Source: Litsea cubeba (taxonomy: Eukaryota > Streptophyta > Magnoliopsida > Laurales > Lauraceae). From it: a DNA stretch of 64,000 bases. The stretch lies in the NCBI GenBank assembly GCA_012931725.1, contig CM022947.1:18111554-18175553 (forward strand). Direction: 5' to 3'. Shown one piece after another: positions 1-10,600 of the stretch. Under the pieces are notes generated by a model that worked only from the letters and a program-made list of their open reading frames with translations, had not been told where the DNA came from and made no database searches. The translations under genes were made by a program, and so were the position numbers. Numbering within the stretch: the first letter of the stretch is position 1; the number at the start of each line of letters is the position of its first letter.

Positions 1-610
1 CTTCAGACTCCAATTTAGAATGCTAAAAAAATGCAGAAGCTCGAATGAAGAACAAAGAGAAATAGAGGATGAAATCCAGTAAAGAGAATTATTTTTCTAC
101 GAAGCGGACGATATTTTATATAATGAGATTAGTGTCCATTGGGCCTTGATTAATCCATTAATCCACAATGTTAAAATGCATTAACCCACAATGTTACACC
201 AACATTAAAAATCACAACGGATCACGGAATAAATAAATGGTTTAAATTTATTTTTAAAAAAGGAGTAAAAATTATGGGAGAAAGTTGCCACGTCTATATC
301 AAAATATGGGTCCCCATCAACTTAGGTCAAGCTGGATTTGCACCCCCTGCAAACAATAATCACGCAAGATGTGTGTCGCGGACCCGTGCTTGGACCTAGA
401 ACCTCAGGTCAAGCCCGACTCACGTGCGCATAGAACGGTAAAAAGCTCAAAACATCTTAAAGTATAAAGAGCAAGGAAATGCATACAAAGCCTACTAAAG
501 TCTTGAGCTTAACTGATGAGGGATTCTATGCACTTACTAAAGCCATCACTACCCATTATAAAACAAGTAGAGGAAAAGACAAAATACCTTTTTGAAAAAA
601 AAATATTGTT
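1..610. other. Intergenic sequence, nothing recognised
   Basis: AT-rich sequence. I see no credible exon, RNA gene or bounded repeat. A moderately GC-rich patch near 340-440 could be old retroelement sequence linked to the fragment that starts at about 611, but nothing identifies it. Confidence 0.4.
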
Positions 611-1860
611 GCTCTTATACCACTTGTTGTCTGTGTGTATGGAAGCGTGAATCACAGTAACCGAACGATCAATCAACCACACAAGAAAAGGAAAATCATA
701 CACAGAGAATTATGTGGTTCAGCAAATCGCCTACGTCCACAAGAATGAGATTTGACTTTCCTCTAGCCCCACTGGTTTGACTTTCCTTCAACCCCACGTG
801 GTTCGGAATACTCCGACACCCACTGGAGAGATCTCTGACTCTCTCACAGAATTTAAGGTTACAATTTATATGATGTATATAATCATTGCTTTCTTAGGCC
901 CCGATGCAAAGACCATAATACCCCTGACTCTAAACTCGGTCATTGGTCAAACCAATGAACCAATCTGGTATATCCAAAATATAAGACATAAAACTCAACA
1001 ATCTTCACCTTGGCTTGGATTCCGCTTAACTCGAGCCACAAGAATATCAAGTAATGCCTTCTCGTACCTTGCTGAATGGTACGTCCATGCACCGATGGTG
1101 CAAACTTCATTCTCCAACACTCTGACATGTTGAACCGGCACTTGAACTTTGAGCAAAGTTCATCTTCTCGCCAAACTCCACCTCGAACTTGAGGTTCGGA
1201 ACCATTGACGAGTCCGAGTGATATCGATGTCTGAATCACTCACTATCCAACTGTCAAACTACCTTGACTTTAGCACCCCTGTGAGATCATTCATAACAAA
1301 AACGCAAGCAAAAAACAGATCGGGAATCCAAGTCCAGTTGACTCCACAACGACAAAACAACCTCTGTTCTGAACAATCAAAACCCCTATTTGACTTGGTC
1401 TAAATCCCTTTCTCCTATCAGTCAAAACCCCTATTGATCACTGCTGATGTAGGCATGCATGACATCAGTTCCAACTTGCTACTTTTTCACTGGTTGAGCT
1501 TTGGTGAGATGAACAGCATCACATGTGATCTAGTAACATGTGTCTCTCCAACAAACATTTTTGTTACACTAAAACTGCAACCCCTTTTCAATTTGGTCAA
1601 ACCTGGCCCCATTTGTCCTTGCCTTGATGACGTCAAACACCTATTGAGTGGGTTTGCTCTAGCTATCGAATCTAGTTGACCCGATTCTGACCTGAAGCTG
1701 ACTTGTTCATGTCTCCTTTTTTTCTCACTTTGATGTTGCCTTAACTCATTGTTCCTTCTTCAATCACCTTGATTTCTGCACCACGCAGTAGATCTCGTCA
1801 CCACAAGCATGCTAGAAGAAACAGATCTGAAATCTTACTATGGATGGCTCTAATATCACT
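611..1860 (-). mobile_element. Degenerate Copia-like LTR retroelement fragment
   Basis: At 611-622 the plus strand reads GCTCTTATACCA. This is one mismatch from the reverse complement of the initiator-Met tRNA primer site TGGTATCAGAGC. A TG-starting LTR-like sequence begins at 625, so the element reads on the minus strand with its internal region to the left. A second primer-site-like stretch (GGCTCTAATATCACT) lies at about 1845-1859, right where a MULE fragment begins. The sequence between has no intact ORF and looks like LTR and leader sequence of plant Copia elements. LTR boundaries and target duplication could not be fixed. It probably inserted into the MULE whose remnant follows at 1865-2870. 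The LTR-fragment call is inference; the two primer-site motifs are seen directly. Confidence 0.45.
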
Positions 1861-1864
1861 AAAT

Positions 1865-2870
1865 AACTTTGAAGTGTGAAATTATATTTTCGAACTCTGA
1901 AGTGTGGACCAGAATCTACCATGGAAGAATGTATAAGCCAGGGACAATTGACTTATTTACAACTCGCTTTGACCATCTTCATGTTAGTTCACTCGTGTTT
2001 CAAGGTAAAGTTGCTGTATATTGTATACTTTGCTATAGCTCTACTAAAAGCATCGCGATCAAGAAACTTCCTACCTAGCCACATCTCCCTAGTTGAACCG
2101 GTCCCTTCTCCGAGCACAACATTATCAGGGACCATCGTGTCCACAAAGGGAGATTCTGGAATGCTGTCTTGTTATTTGTGCTTGTAGTATCTCTTTGGAC
2201 ACCTGATTCAATTAATTGAACAACTGCTGAACTTCCATTCACATCCACATAAGTTATGGGAGCACCTATGAAGTGGTGCACACTTTCGCTTACATTCACA
2301 TTAAGCACTTCTATATTAGTTTCTCCGAACATGGACTCATCATCGTCTACAAAGTCATTCATTGATGTTGGGATATCGTGGTCCTCCTATATATCGATCG
2401 TGGAAAAATCTTTAATAGGTGAAGGTGACGGTGGTAGCACGCCCTTTAATTTAATATCAGACTTTCCAATGCTCGGAGTGTCTCGAATGGTTTGGTTCAT
2501 TTCCTTCTGTATAGACCTGCAATATGGAGTTACGAAAAAAATTACTTTTGATTCAGGCTAAAAATTGTGAAATATATATATATATATATATATATATTTC
2601 AGCACATACCTATTGCAATTAGAGTGTTGGGAACTGCCTTCCTCACATAACCTTCTTGGAACGAATAATAATATACATTTTGCTTCGCTTCTTGACGATT
2701 TTAACAAACCCTTTGAAATAATTGGATAGCTCGTTGTATGTGACATTGCTCGAGAGATATCTCATCTTCTGCCTTCCACCCTTGTATTGAAGACAATTGA
2801 GCTCAAATTCAAACTCACCGTCATAGTGAAAGATTATTAGGTGCTCAACGCCTAACATGCTATTAGAACA
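1865..2870 (-). pseudogene. MULE (MuDR-type) transposase N-terminal fragment
   Basis: Two blocks on the minus strand match the N-terminal half of the MULE transposase at 29.7-35.4 kb. Block 1 (about 2858-2700) begins MLGVEHLIIFHYDGEFEFEL and includes KGGRQKMRYL. It parallels the first exon of the other copy (MSDREVLFIFHY, NGGKQKMRYL). Block 2 (about 2110-1865) contains REMWLGRKF, IYSNFTLK and CPWLIHSSMV, parallel to REMWIGREF, IYGNFTLR and CPWRIHASIV of the MuDR DNA-binding region. Stops and frameshifts are present and the DDE catalytic region is absent. The fragment ends where the LTR-like sequence begins, so it was probably split by that insertion. It is non-functional. Confidence 0.7.
2572..2597. 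repeat. (AT)n microsatellite
   Basis: About 13 uninterrupted AT units inside the MULE fragment region. Confidence 0.9.
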
Positions 2871-3755
2871 TCATAAAAAAGATTAATTAGTTAGACCATT
2901 AATCGGGGGTGAAGGATTATTAGGTACCCAAGAGCTTCTCAAAAAGTTGCATTTCACAACTCCTCATGCAACAATGTATAGGGTTTAGATTAAATTTGTG
3001 AACGTTTTCCTCCTTATTAGAAACTATTATGTATAAAGTAATTTAGTTGTGGACATTTAAGTAAATGTAGTATTATGTATTACATTGTGGATTGCAAAAA
3101 AGTCAATAGGGCTCTTATGCATAACTCAAGGAAACAACCTCTTTGCGATTTTGGAGTAATGGGAAGAATGAAGTTCGAAGTCGCATTATATAGGGTTCGC
3201 AGACAGGGTCAGTATCGACCTTATGCAGAGTAAAATAGGGTCGGCACCGACGATGTGACAAATAAGTAAAATAAAATAAAATTCCAGCTCGATTGCTCTA
3301 ATTGTTGCAACACCATCTAAAGTATTTGATAGGGTCACACGTGCGCATTAAGTGTTTTTTTCCGGTTAAATCCTCTAATAATAATCCAAAGCTATTTTTC
3401 TCATTAAGTATACCGAATTATTTTTTTTTATTCATGAAGAAGATCAATGTTATAAGGAAACAAATCCTTATGAATTGTGAGTAGTCTACAATAATTGAGA
3501 AAAAAAATTAAATGAAAATTAAAGAATACAAGATAAACAGTATGCTGGTAGTTGGAGTTGGCCAGTTGGGCCTGATGAAATAAGCTTGGTTGGCTTTTAG
3601 CCCAAAGGAAGGTGTCTTCTTCTGTTGGATGTGTCATATGATTATGTCATGGAAAAATCGAGGATGCAATTGTCATGGAGGGGAGGGTCTTCAAAGTTTA
3701 CATATCTTTGTTGTCGATAGCAACAAAGTATTGTGTTTGTTTGTTTTTTTTTTTA
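2871..3755. other. Intergenic sequence, nothing recognised
   Basis: AT-rich sequence with no ORF resembling a protein and no bounded repeat. A T-rich run at 3742-3754 directly precedes the next element. Confidence 0.4.
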
Positions 3756-4541
3756 GGATTTTAAGAGTAAAAGCCCCATAGGACCCCATACCACTGATGA
3801 GGTCCTAATAGCATTGTGCGTTTTTGTCCTTTTTTTTTTTGTTATTTAGCGATATGGTCAATATCGACCAATATGTGGTGGTTGCTCTCAATTTCCAGAA
3901 CCGAAATATAAACTGGGTTTTTCTCTCTTAGTTGCTGGTGCTCCTCCAGAGCGGTGGATGGACCAAGGGAGGTAGGGAGAGGGAGGATACAAAGGAATGG
4001 AAGGCGGTGATCATAGGGTCGTCGAAGGAGGAGGGAGGATCGCCATAGAAGGAGAGGAGGAGAGATAAGAGGGGAGAGGAGGAGGAGGGGAGACGAATGC
4101 GAGGTTGTAAGCGGAGATAAGGAAGAGGGCTGGGCCTGGAGGTACTGGGGGAGGGAGGGTATGGGGGCCAAGGACCTGCAGACCTAAGGATAGTGAGAGG
4201 AAGCGAGGGCGGAGGATCTGAAAGCGGACATACAGATTCGTCTTTTTTTTTTCTCGCGATATGGTTCATATCGACCATTCTGTTGTATTCAGAAAATAAG
4301 ACAGTTACATGTAGAAAAAAAACTGACGGACAAAATGGTTGATATCGACCATTCGTTTGTGTTCAGTAAATAAGACAGTTACAGGATGAAAAAAATCTTA
4401 CCGATAGAATGATCGATTTCAACCATATCGGAAAACAATAAAAAATTAAAAGGGCCACATGAGGACCCTTCCCGTATCCAACATGATACGGGGTCTTGGT
4501 AGGACATATGGGGTCCTATAGGGATTTCTCCTGTAAATTCC
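3756..4541. mobile_element. Non-autonomous MULE-like TIR element
   Basis: The two ends are inverted copies. The left end starts GGATTTTAAGAGTAAAAGCC at 3756. The reverse complement of the right end, read from 4541, starts GGAATTTACAGGAGAAATCC. Both continue into an identical ATAGGACCCCATA. Further in, both arms carry a palindrome-like motif of the GGTCNATATCGACC type (3856-3869, 4263-4276, 4339-4352). The flanks are T-rich, so a target duplication of T residues is possible but not diagnostic. The interior (3900-4220) is purine-rich on the plus strand and open as a Ser/Pro-rich frame on the minus strand. I do not trust this as a gene; it may be filler or a captured fragment. The terminal motifs resemble those of the large MULE at 26.0-36.6 kb. 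Confidence 0.6.
4256..4395. repeat. Tandem duplication inside the TIR element
   Basis: Two copies of a unit of about 75 bp, each with a TATCGACCATTC motif followed by AAATAAGACAGTTACA. Both lie in the right half of the 3756-4541 element. Confidence 0.75.
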
Positions 4542-5548
4542 TTTTTTTCTTTTTTCTTTTGCGTGTTTATTTGGAATTCAACATTGGAATAAAATGTGCT
4601 TTTCTTATCATCAATCAGATTGAAGGCAATGTATCAACATCATAACACAATCCGAATACAGTTCACAGATCAACGTATATATCTTCATCATCATCCTTAT
4701 TTTATATATATACACCAACCACGTGCGTAGGCCATCGCTGGAACTGAAAGAAATGAGATGTCGAGTGCCTCATGTGTGGACCCTGCCCAAAACAATTTCA
4801 TTTCCCCGCTCTCCATCTAAGGCCAAAATAAAAAAAACGAGATTGATTTGGCCCTGGCTCTCCTCTCTCTCTCTCTCCATTCACCGATTTCCATCGCTCT
4901 CTCTCTCTCTCTCTCCATTTTGCCAGGCACAATCCTCATCCTCGCGTGATCGTTCATCTTCGGCAAGACGCTCCTCTGCCTTTGCTCTTCCCTCATCGCT
5001 GGCTCTCTTTCTCTCCATTTCGCCCTGCCCTGGGACCCATTTTCTTCTGCGAGGCACGGATCTCTCTCCCGCGATGATCTCTCTCTGGCGACGACGCTAT
5101 CTCTCCTCAGGCCTCAGTTTCTCTCCAGCGACAAGTTTCCCCATTTCCTTCGCTAGCTCTCCTCTCTCTCTCTCTCTCTCCATTTTTGGAACCTATATTC
5201 TTCTTGGACCAACTCTCTGCAGATGTACAATAACGACATTTCTTCGATCTAAGCCCCATCGAATCAATGGCCTCGATTACAAAAATGTGAGACACACTTA
5301 AAAAGAATCATTAGCATGCAAAACCCCAAAAATCACAGAAGCTAAATGGGTTCTAGAAGAAAATAGAGGAAAAAATAAAAAAATAAAAAAAGGAAGGAAG
5401 AAAAGGCACACCTCGAAGAGACGGTCGCTGGCTGGAGATTGGGTTTGAAGCTGGGTAAGGGAGGTGTCGCTCCAGAGAGATGGTTGCTGGAGAGAGATCG
5501 ACGCGTCGTCGCTGCAGAGAGTTCGTCCAAGAAGAATATGGGTTCCAG

Positions 5549-5553
<5 letters not shown>

Positions 5554-5624
<71 letters not shown>
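5554..5624. repeat. (GA)n microsatellite
   Basis: About 35 GA units in the right foldback arm. The equivalent place in the left arm (near 5160-5182) holds a much shorter CT run, so this repeat expanded after the duplication. Confidence 0.95.
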
Positions 5625-5626
<2 letters not shown>

Positions 5627-5760
5627 AATGAAGGAAATGGGGCAATTTGTCGTTGGAGAGAAGCTGAGGCCTGAGGAGAGATCGCGTCGTCGCCGGAGAG
5701 AGATTGTCGCGAAAGAGAGATCCCTGCCTCGCAGAAGAAAATGGGTTCCAGGGCAGGGCG

Positions 5761-5764
<4 letters not shown>

Positions 5765-5824
<60 letters not shown>
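5765..5824. repeat. (GA)n microsatellite
   Basis: About 30 GA units in the right foldback arm. Confidence 0.95.
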
Positions 5825-5828
<4 letters not shown>

Positions 5829-5903
5829 GGGAAGGGCAAAGTCAGAGAAGCATCTCGCCGGAGACGATCGATCGCGCGAGGATGAGGATTGTGCCTGGCA
5901 GAC

Positions 5904-5904
<1 letters not shown>

Positions 5905-5948
<44 letters not shown>
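5905..5948. repeat. (GA)n microsatellite
   Basis: About 22 GA units in the right foldback arm. Confidence 0.95.
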
Positions 5949-5950
<2 letters not shown>

Positions 5951-6128
5951 AGCGATGGAAATGGGTGGATGGAGAGAGAGAGAACGAGGAGAGTCAAGGC
6001 CAAAATCAATTTCATTTTTTGATTTTGGCCTTAGATGGAGAGTTGGGAAATGAAATTGTTTTGGGCGGGGTCCACACATGAGGCGCTTGACATCTCATTT
6101 CTCTTAGTTCCAGCGATGACCTACGCAT

Positions 6129-7371
6129 ATGATGAGCGGACGCTCTCCTCCGCTTTAGATGAGGAGAGGAGCTCCATATATATATATATATATATATATA
6201 TATCAAGGATTGAGGAATCAACAACATCAACCGACCAGCTCTTCAACAGTTTTATCCTACTGTTGATCCTTCACTTTTGTCATAATCCAACCTTTTAATT
6301 GATTACTCGTAAGCTGACATGTCAAGCACATCATTTGTATGTACTAAAAGATTGGTGGCTTGCTCCAATAAAGAAATTGCTTTGGGAATAGTGAGTTATA
6401 TTTGTGTAGACAGCCACCATTAGGCAATCAATTGCATTACTTGGAATTAATTAGAAATGGGGACTGAGACTGCCGTCTGGAAACTTGGGTGGATTTTGAT
6501 TGATCTGAATGGAAAAATATCAGATCAGTTGAAAGATAGGTCCTGGTTTTCTAGCTTGAGTTGCATATCAGGTGAGGGCTCTGTCCTGTTTGTTGCTGAT
6601 GGACACAACAAGAGTTAATTAGGGCTACTTTAGGAAATGAGAGCATTCTGCTCCATGTATTTTGCTTTTAGGGGAAGGTTGAGTCCTGCATTTTTATCGC
6701 TCCCATAGGAAATCAAAATCCCTTCAATCAAAAAAATAAAAATAATAGTCCATCTTTTTCTCTTTCACAATTATATATACCTATCAGATATTAAAAAAGT
6801 GGGCTCCACAAAATATCGAAACAATTTTGCCCTCCATCATAAAATCATGTGGTTACAAAAACACAACAAAGGAAGAGACACTCACTTGAATCGAATCACA
6901 CTTGAACTATAATAGCCAACCAATGCACATCAGACGACTATCTATCTCCACCAAAGGAGTCTGATGTAGTTGGATTGCAATCGCCTGTTCATTGGATCAA
7001 TCTCATCCATCGATCATAGAGATGCTGTTAATTAATTTCAAATTCCATGACCAACTCAAGTCAACCTCTTGACTGAAACCACTTTAATTGGAAGAATAAT
7101 ATGAGGGTGAAATGAGTAAACGTAATTTCATTTCACCCATGCACTATTTAAATTTAAAATAGACTACTCTATTAGCCTTTTCTTTTTTAACAAAGCAAAT
7201 AGTTCTTTATGAAAACATAGAACCAGATCCCATACAGCAAAGATTGCTTAATCATGTTTTAAAGTGGGTCCAATCGATAAGTAAACTTTGCTTCCCAAGA
7301 AAAATCTGAGTCTTCTTATATATATCAGCTTGTATGTGGATTCTTGAAATCACAACTATACAACCTCTGTA
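6129..7371. other. Intergenic sequence 3' of the IQD gene
   Basis: Includes an (AT)n run at about 6175-6202. I see no exon or bounded repeat; the rest is AT-rich spacer. Confidence 0.45.
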
Positions 7372-7377
7372 TTTATT
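7372..7377 (-). promoter_or_regulatory. Candidate poly(A) signal of the IQD gene
   Basis: TTTATT on the plus strand is AATAAA on the minus strand, about 235 bp downstream of the IQD stop codon. The distance suits a plant 3'UTR. Plant poly(A) signals are loose, so this is only a candidate. Confidence 0.4.
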
Positions 7378-7610
7378 CACCCTGTTACTAATGAAACAAG
7401 TCCCTCCCATTAACAATAATTACATATATCATTTGTCATTGAATATGTGAAAACATATATAAAGATCAAATCATTAAACGTGGATATTATGAAGAACCCA
7501 TCATCAAATGACATATATAAAACTTCAAAGATCAAATATCCTCTCCCATAGTAATAACTTATATAAGGATAAAAGCACCAGACACATACCGAAGACAAAC
7601 ACATATTTTA

Positions 7611-10600
7611 TCACCCAAAATCGCTCCTCCGGCTATACCCGCCCCACAGTGGCATTCGGTCATCTCCCCCACCACTCGAATCTGGGCTGTAGCCGGTATT
7701 CCGGCGGGTGTGCTGTTCGCGTCCACCACTTGGTTTCGGACTGGGGCTCCTAGGTGCTTGGTAGATGTATGTAGCACCACCCGAGCTCGACGAATCTCCA
7801 CCGAGGGAAGCCCGCCTCATTGGTGGGGCCCGCTGCTTGCAGGAGCTACTGCTGCGGACTTTGGCCTTGGCCGACTTGGTGGGGGCCATGTAGCTGGGGA
7901 CCATAGGGATGTCTCTTCCTTCAAATTCCGGAGCATGGAAGTTGGATATGTTGTGCCTGTAGGGGTTGGGAGAAGGGATTGAATCCGGTGGAATACGGCC
8001 AGATGGCCTTGGGATGTCCATCTCCACCGTCTTTTCAGATGTGTTGTCCGTGTTGGTGGCGGTGATGTAGGAATTCTCAGGCGGTGCGGCGTGTTGGGAG
8101 GCCATCCAACGCTCGAGCCAGTTCCATCCCCACTGCAGCTTCTCCGGATCTGATTCCCATTGTTGTTGGAGTCGGTGGTGGTGCTGCTGCTGTAGATGTA
8201 ATGGTAATTGCTGTTGTTGCTGCAGGAAAAAGATTTGTTAATATCAATGGCCTCAGCTTCGGATTGATATTCACCATCATAGTAAATAGGAATGTCAATG
8301 GGTATGAGAAGGGCATAAGGCGTCGGAATTTGTTGTGTTTGGAAACTGTGGAAGGTTGGCCTTAGTGTGAGTTTGTGTGAGTTTAGAGGGCACTATCTAA
8401 GAAATTAGTCAGGTTGGGCTAAAGATCTCATGGAAACCCATGTCATCCCCCCCCCCCCCCCCAAAAAAAAAAAAAAAAAAACTCTTTCAAATGTGCTTGA
8501 AAACATTACACAGACAAGATTTTTGTTTTTCTATTAAAAAAAATACGTGAAGTAGTACTTGTAAACATTCCAGGGCTATAGGAATCTAAAACGAGAACTT
8601 GCCCCTAACCAGACTTGGATCACAATCTATAAATTCATGCCCTCCCTCGTCCTAGAACAACCGCTACCAAATCTGGCACTAGTAGGTGCAGCTCAGGTGG
8701 GCACCTCTTAAACCCAACAATCCATCGCATCCCTATAAAGAATCCACTACATCCATAATTTTAAATAAGAGCTACAGAGAGCTTGGCACATATTGGTTTT
8801 TTAAAAGTAGGGACAGGCAGATTGTCCTATTTAAAGGGCACCACATATAAACTCAGCAGATTTATTTTGAGGATGGTTAATCTAAATTTCTCACATGAAC
8901 CCCATATCTTGTCTCGAATCTAGATTTGGATCTTTACATCCAAACACATTGGATTCATGTCTGATTCATTTCTGAAGAGGGATCCATATTATATGGAAAA
9001 ACAAAAAGGTAATGGACATGCTCACATCCATAAAATTAAACTAGTAGTTATGCAATGTGGTGAGAGGAAGTACCTGGTGAGTGGCAAAAGCATAGGCAAG
9101 AGCTCTCTCCCGTCTGATGGCAGCATCATGTTTGCGCTGAGAATTAGCCTTGATGGCATCCAAGCTCTGGTGCCTTCCATCCCAGTTCTCCATTAAATCC
9201 ATCCTCTCTCTGCTGTACTGGTTCATCTTCTTCCCATGCATTTCATCATCATCATCATCATCATCATCCTCCTCCTCCTCTAGATTAACTCTATCTGCTT
9301 GGTGTTGGATTTTCTGGTAAAGCTTGTCCTGGGCCAGTTGGAGACGCCGGGCTCTCACTCGGGCCTGCACACGTACAAGGGCTTGCATGCAGCGCATTGT
9401 GAGCTGGGCCTGTTTCCTCACATTGTGGCCCCGTACCAGCGCCTGCAGCCTCACCAGGCCCCTTAAAGCCCGCAACGCTCTCCGAGCCTACAACATGGAC
9501 CAAAAGCACAGAAAATCATCAACCTGAAAAAAGCTATTTAATAGGTGAAGTCCGTGTTATCTTCTCCTCTGACCATTCAACAATGGCTGTTGTGTTATCT
9601 TTCACCCTTATTTTTCACATGCATATTTCTGTTTAATTACCAGGTATCCTCTGTAGATTGACTGAATCAAGATGGCAGCCTTTTCTTCCTCCGACTGACG
9701 TCGATAACCGGCAAGCCGGACCACCTTTGCAGCAGCCTGAGCGGCTGCAACTGCTGCTTCGGCTGCTGCAGCAGTTGCCACCGCAACCGCAATAGCATGG
9801 TTTCTATCTTCAGCATTGGGAGTCCCCGGTGCACTGTCCTCATTTGTCAGATCAGGTGAGGTTTCTGCCGGAAAATGTTCCAATGACACTATCTCCGGCA
9901 CGTCTGGCTGCCATTTCTCTACACTCTCCTTTTGTAGATTGGATGACTTGCCATTATGGTCACCCTGAAATTATAATAAAAGAACTTCAAAGTTAAGAGG
10001 ACAACTGAACATAACCTGTCCAAGCCTATCTTTAATTAAAATTTTATGGCTATGATAACTAGATAGCTTAAACCATTATAGTTTATGGGACCTAACCTGA
10101 TTATTGATCATAAGCTATTGTTTAAAAACTTGTTTGGACTTGCCCAGACTCGGAGTCAAGTCAACTTAGTAGGTCACCCAGTCAGGTGATACCCAGTGAC
10201 CCACACAAATTTGACCCACAAAAGTTGAGCAGAGTACCGGACTTCATGAACATCCAAATGGAGGCAAGGTTACACTCCCCCAAGCATGAGAGTCAACCCC
10301 AGGATATCTGGTTGAGAAGGCCCAGGCACAGGCCCAACCTATTGACGTTGATGTGGCAACATTTTTTGCTAAAAATACTTGGTTTTCTATAGATTCATGC
10401 AACTCCAATGCTTGATATAAAAAATTTTCCAAGGAAGATTTCTGATAAAAACTTGTGATTTGTTTCCAGATGTGCACGCCCTACAGGCGGGTGACACTGG
10501 AGCTTGTGGTGGTCAGCCCATTTAGTTATTGGGTCTCTGACATCAGTCTAAATCCAATATCTCTATTCTAAAGTCGGGTATTGGGTCAGCCCAAAAGCAA

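Larger units (their letters stand above)
4725..6128. repeat. Large foldback with CT/GA-rich arms
   Basis: The left arm (about 4725-5222) and right arm (about 5512-6128) are inverted copies around a spacer of about 290 bp. Matched landmarks include GTAGGCCATCGCTGG (left) against CCAGCGATGACCTAC (right), and TTCTTCTTGGACCAACTC against GTCCAAGAAGAATA. The right arm is longer because of expanded GA runs. The arms give long Ser/Leu-rich or Arg/Glu-rich frames, which are low-complexity artefacts of (CT)n/(GA)n and not genes. The structure is either a foldback or long-TIR transposon, or an inverted duplication. Transcription across it would give a long hairpin RNA. No clear target duplication was found. 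Confidence 0.75.

Noticed and set aside
3842..4278. Pro/Ser-rich minus-strand ORFs inside the small TIR element, possible captured gene
   Set aside because: Composition follows the purine-rich plus strand. Nothing links them to a parent gene, so gene capture cannot be claimed.
4723..6079. Long open frames of 192 and 245 codons on opposite strands in the foldback
   Set aside because: Both are Ser/Leu-rich translations of (CT)n arms. They mirror each other because the arms are inverted copies, and have no domain features.
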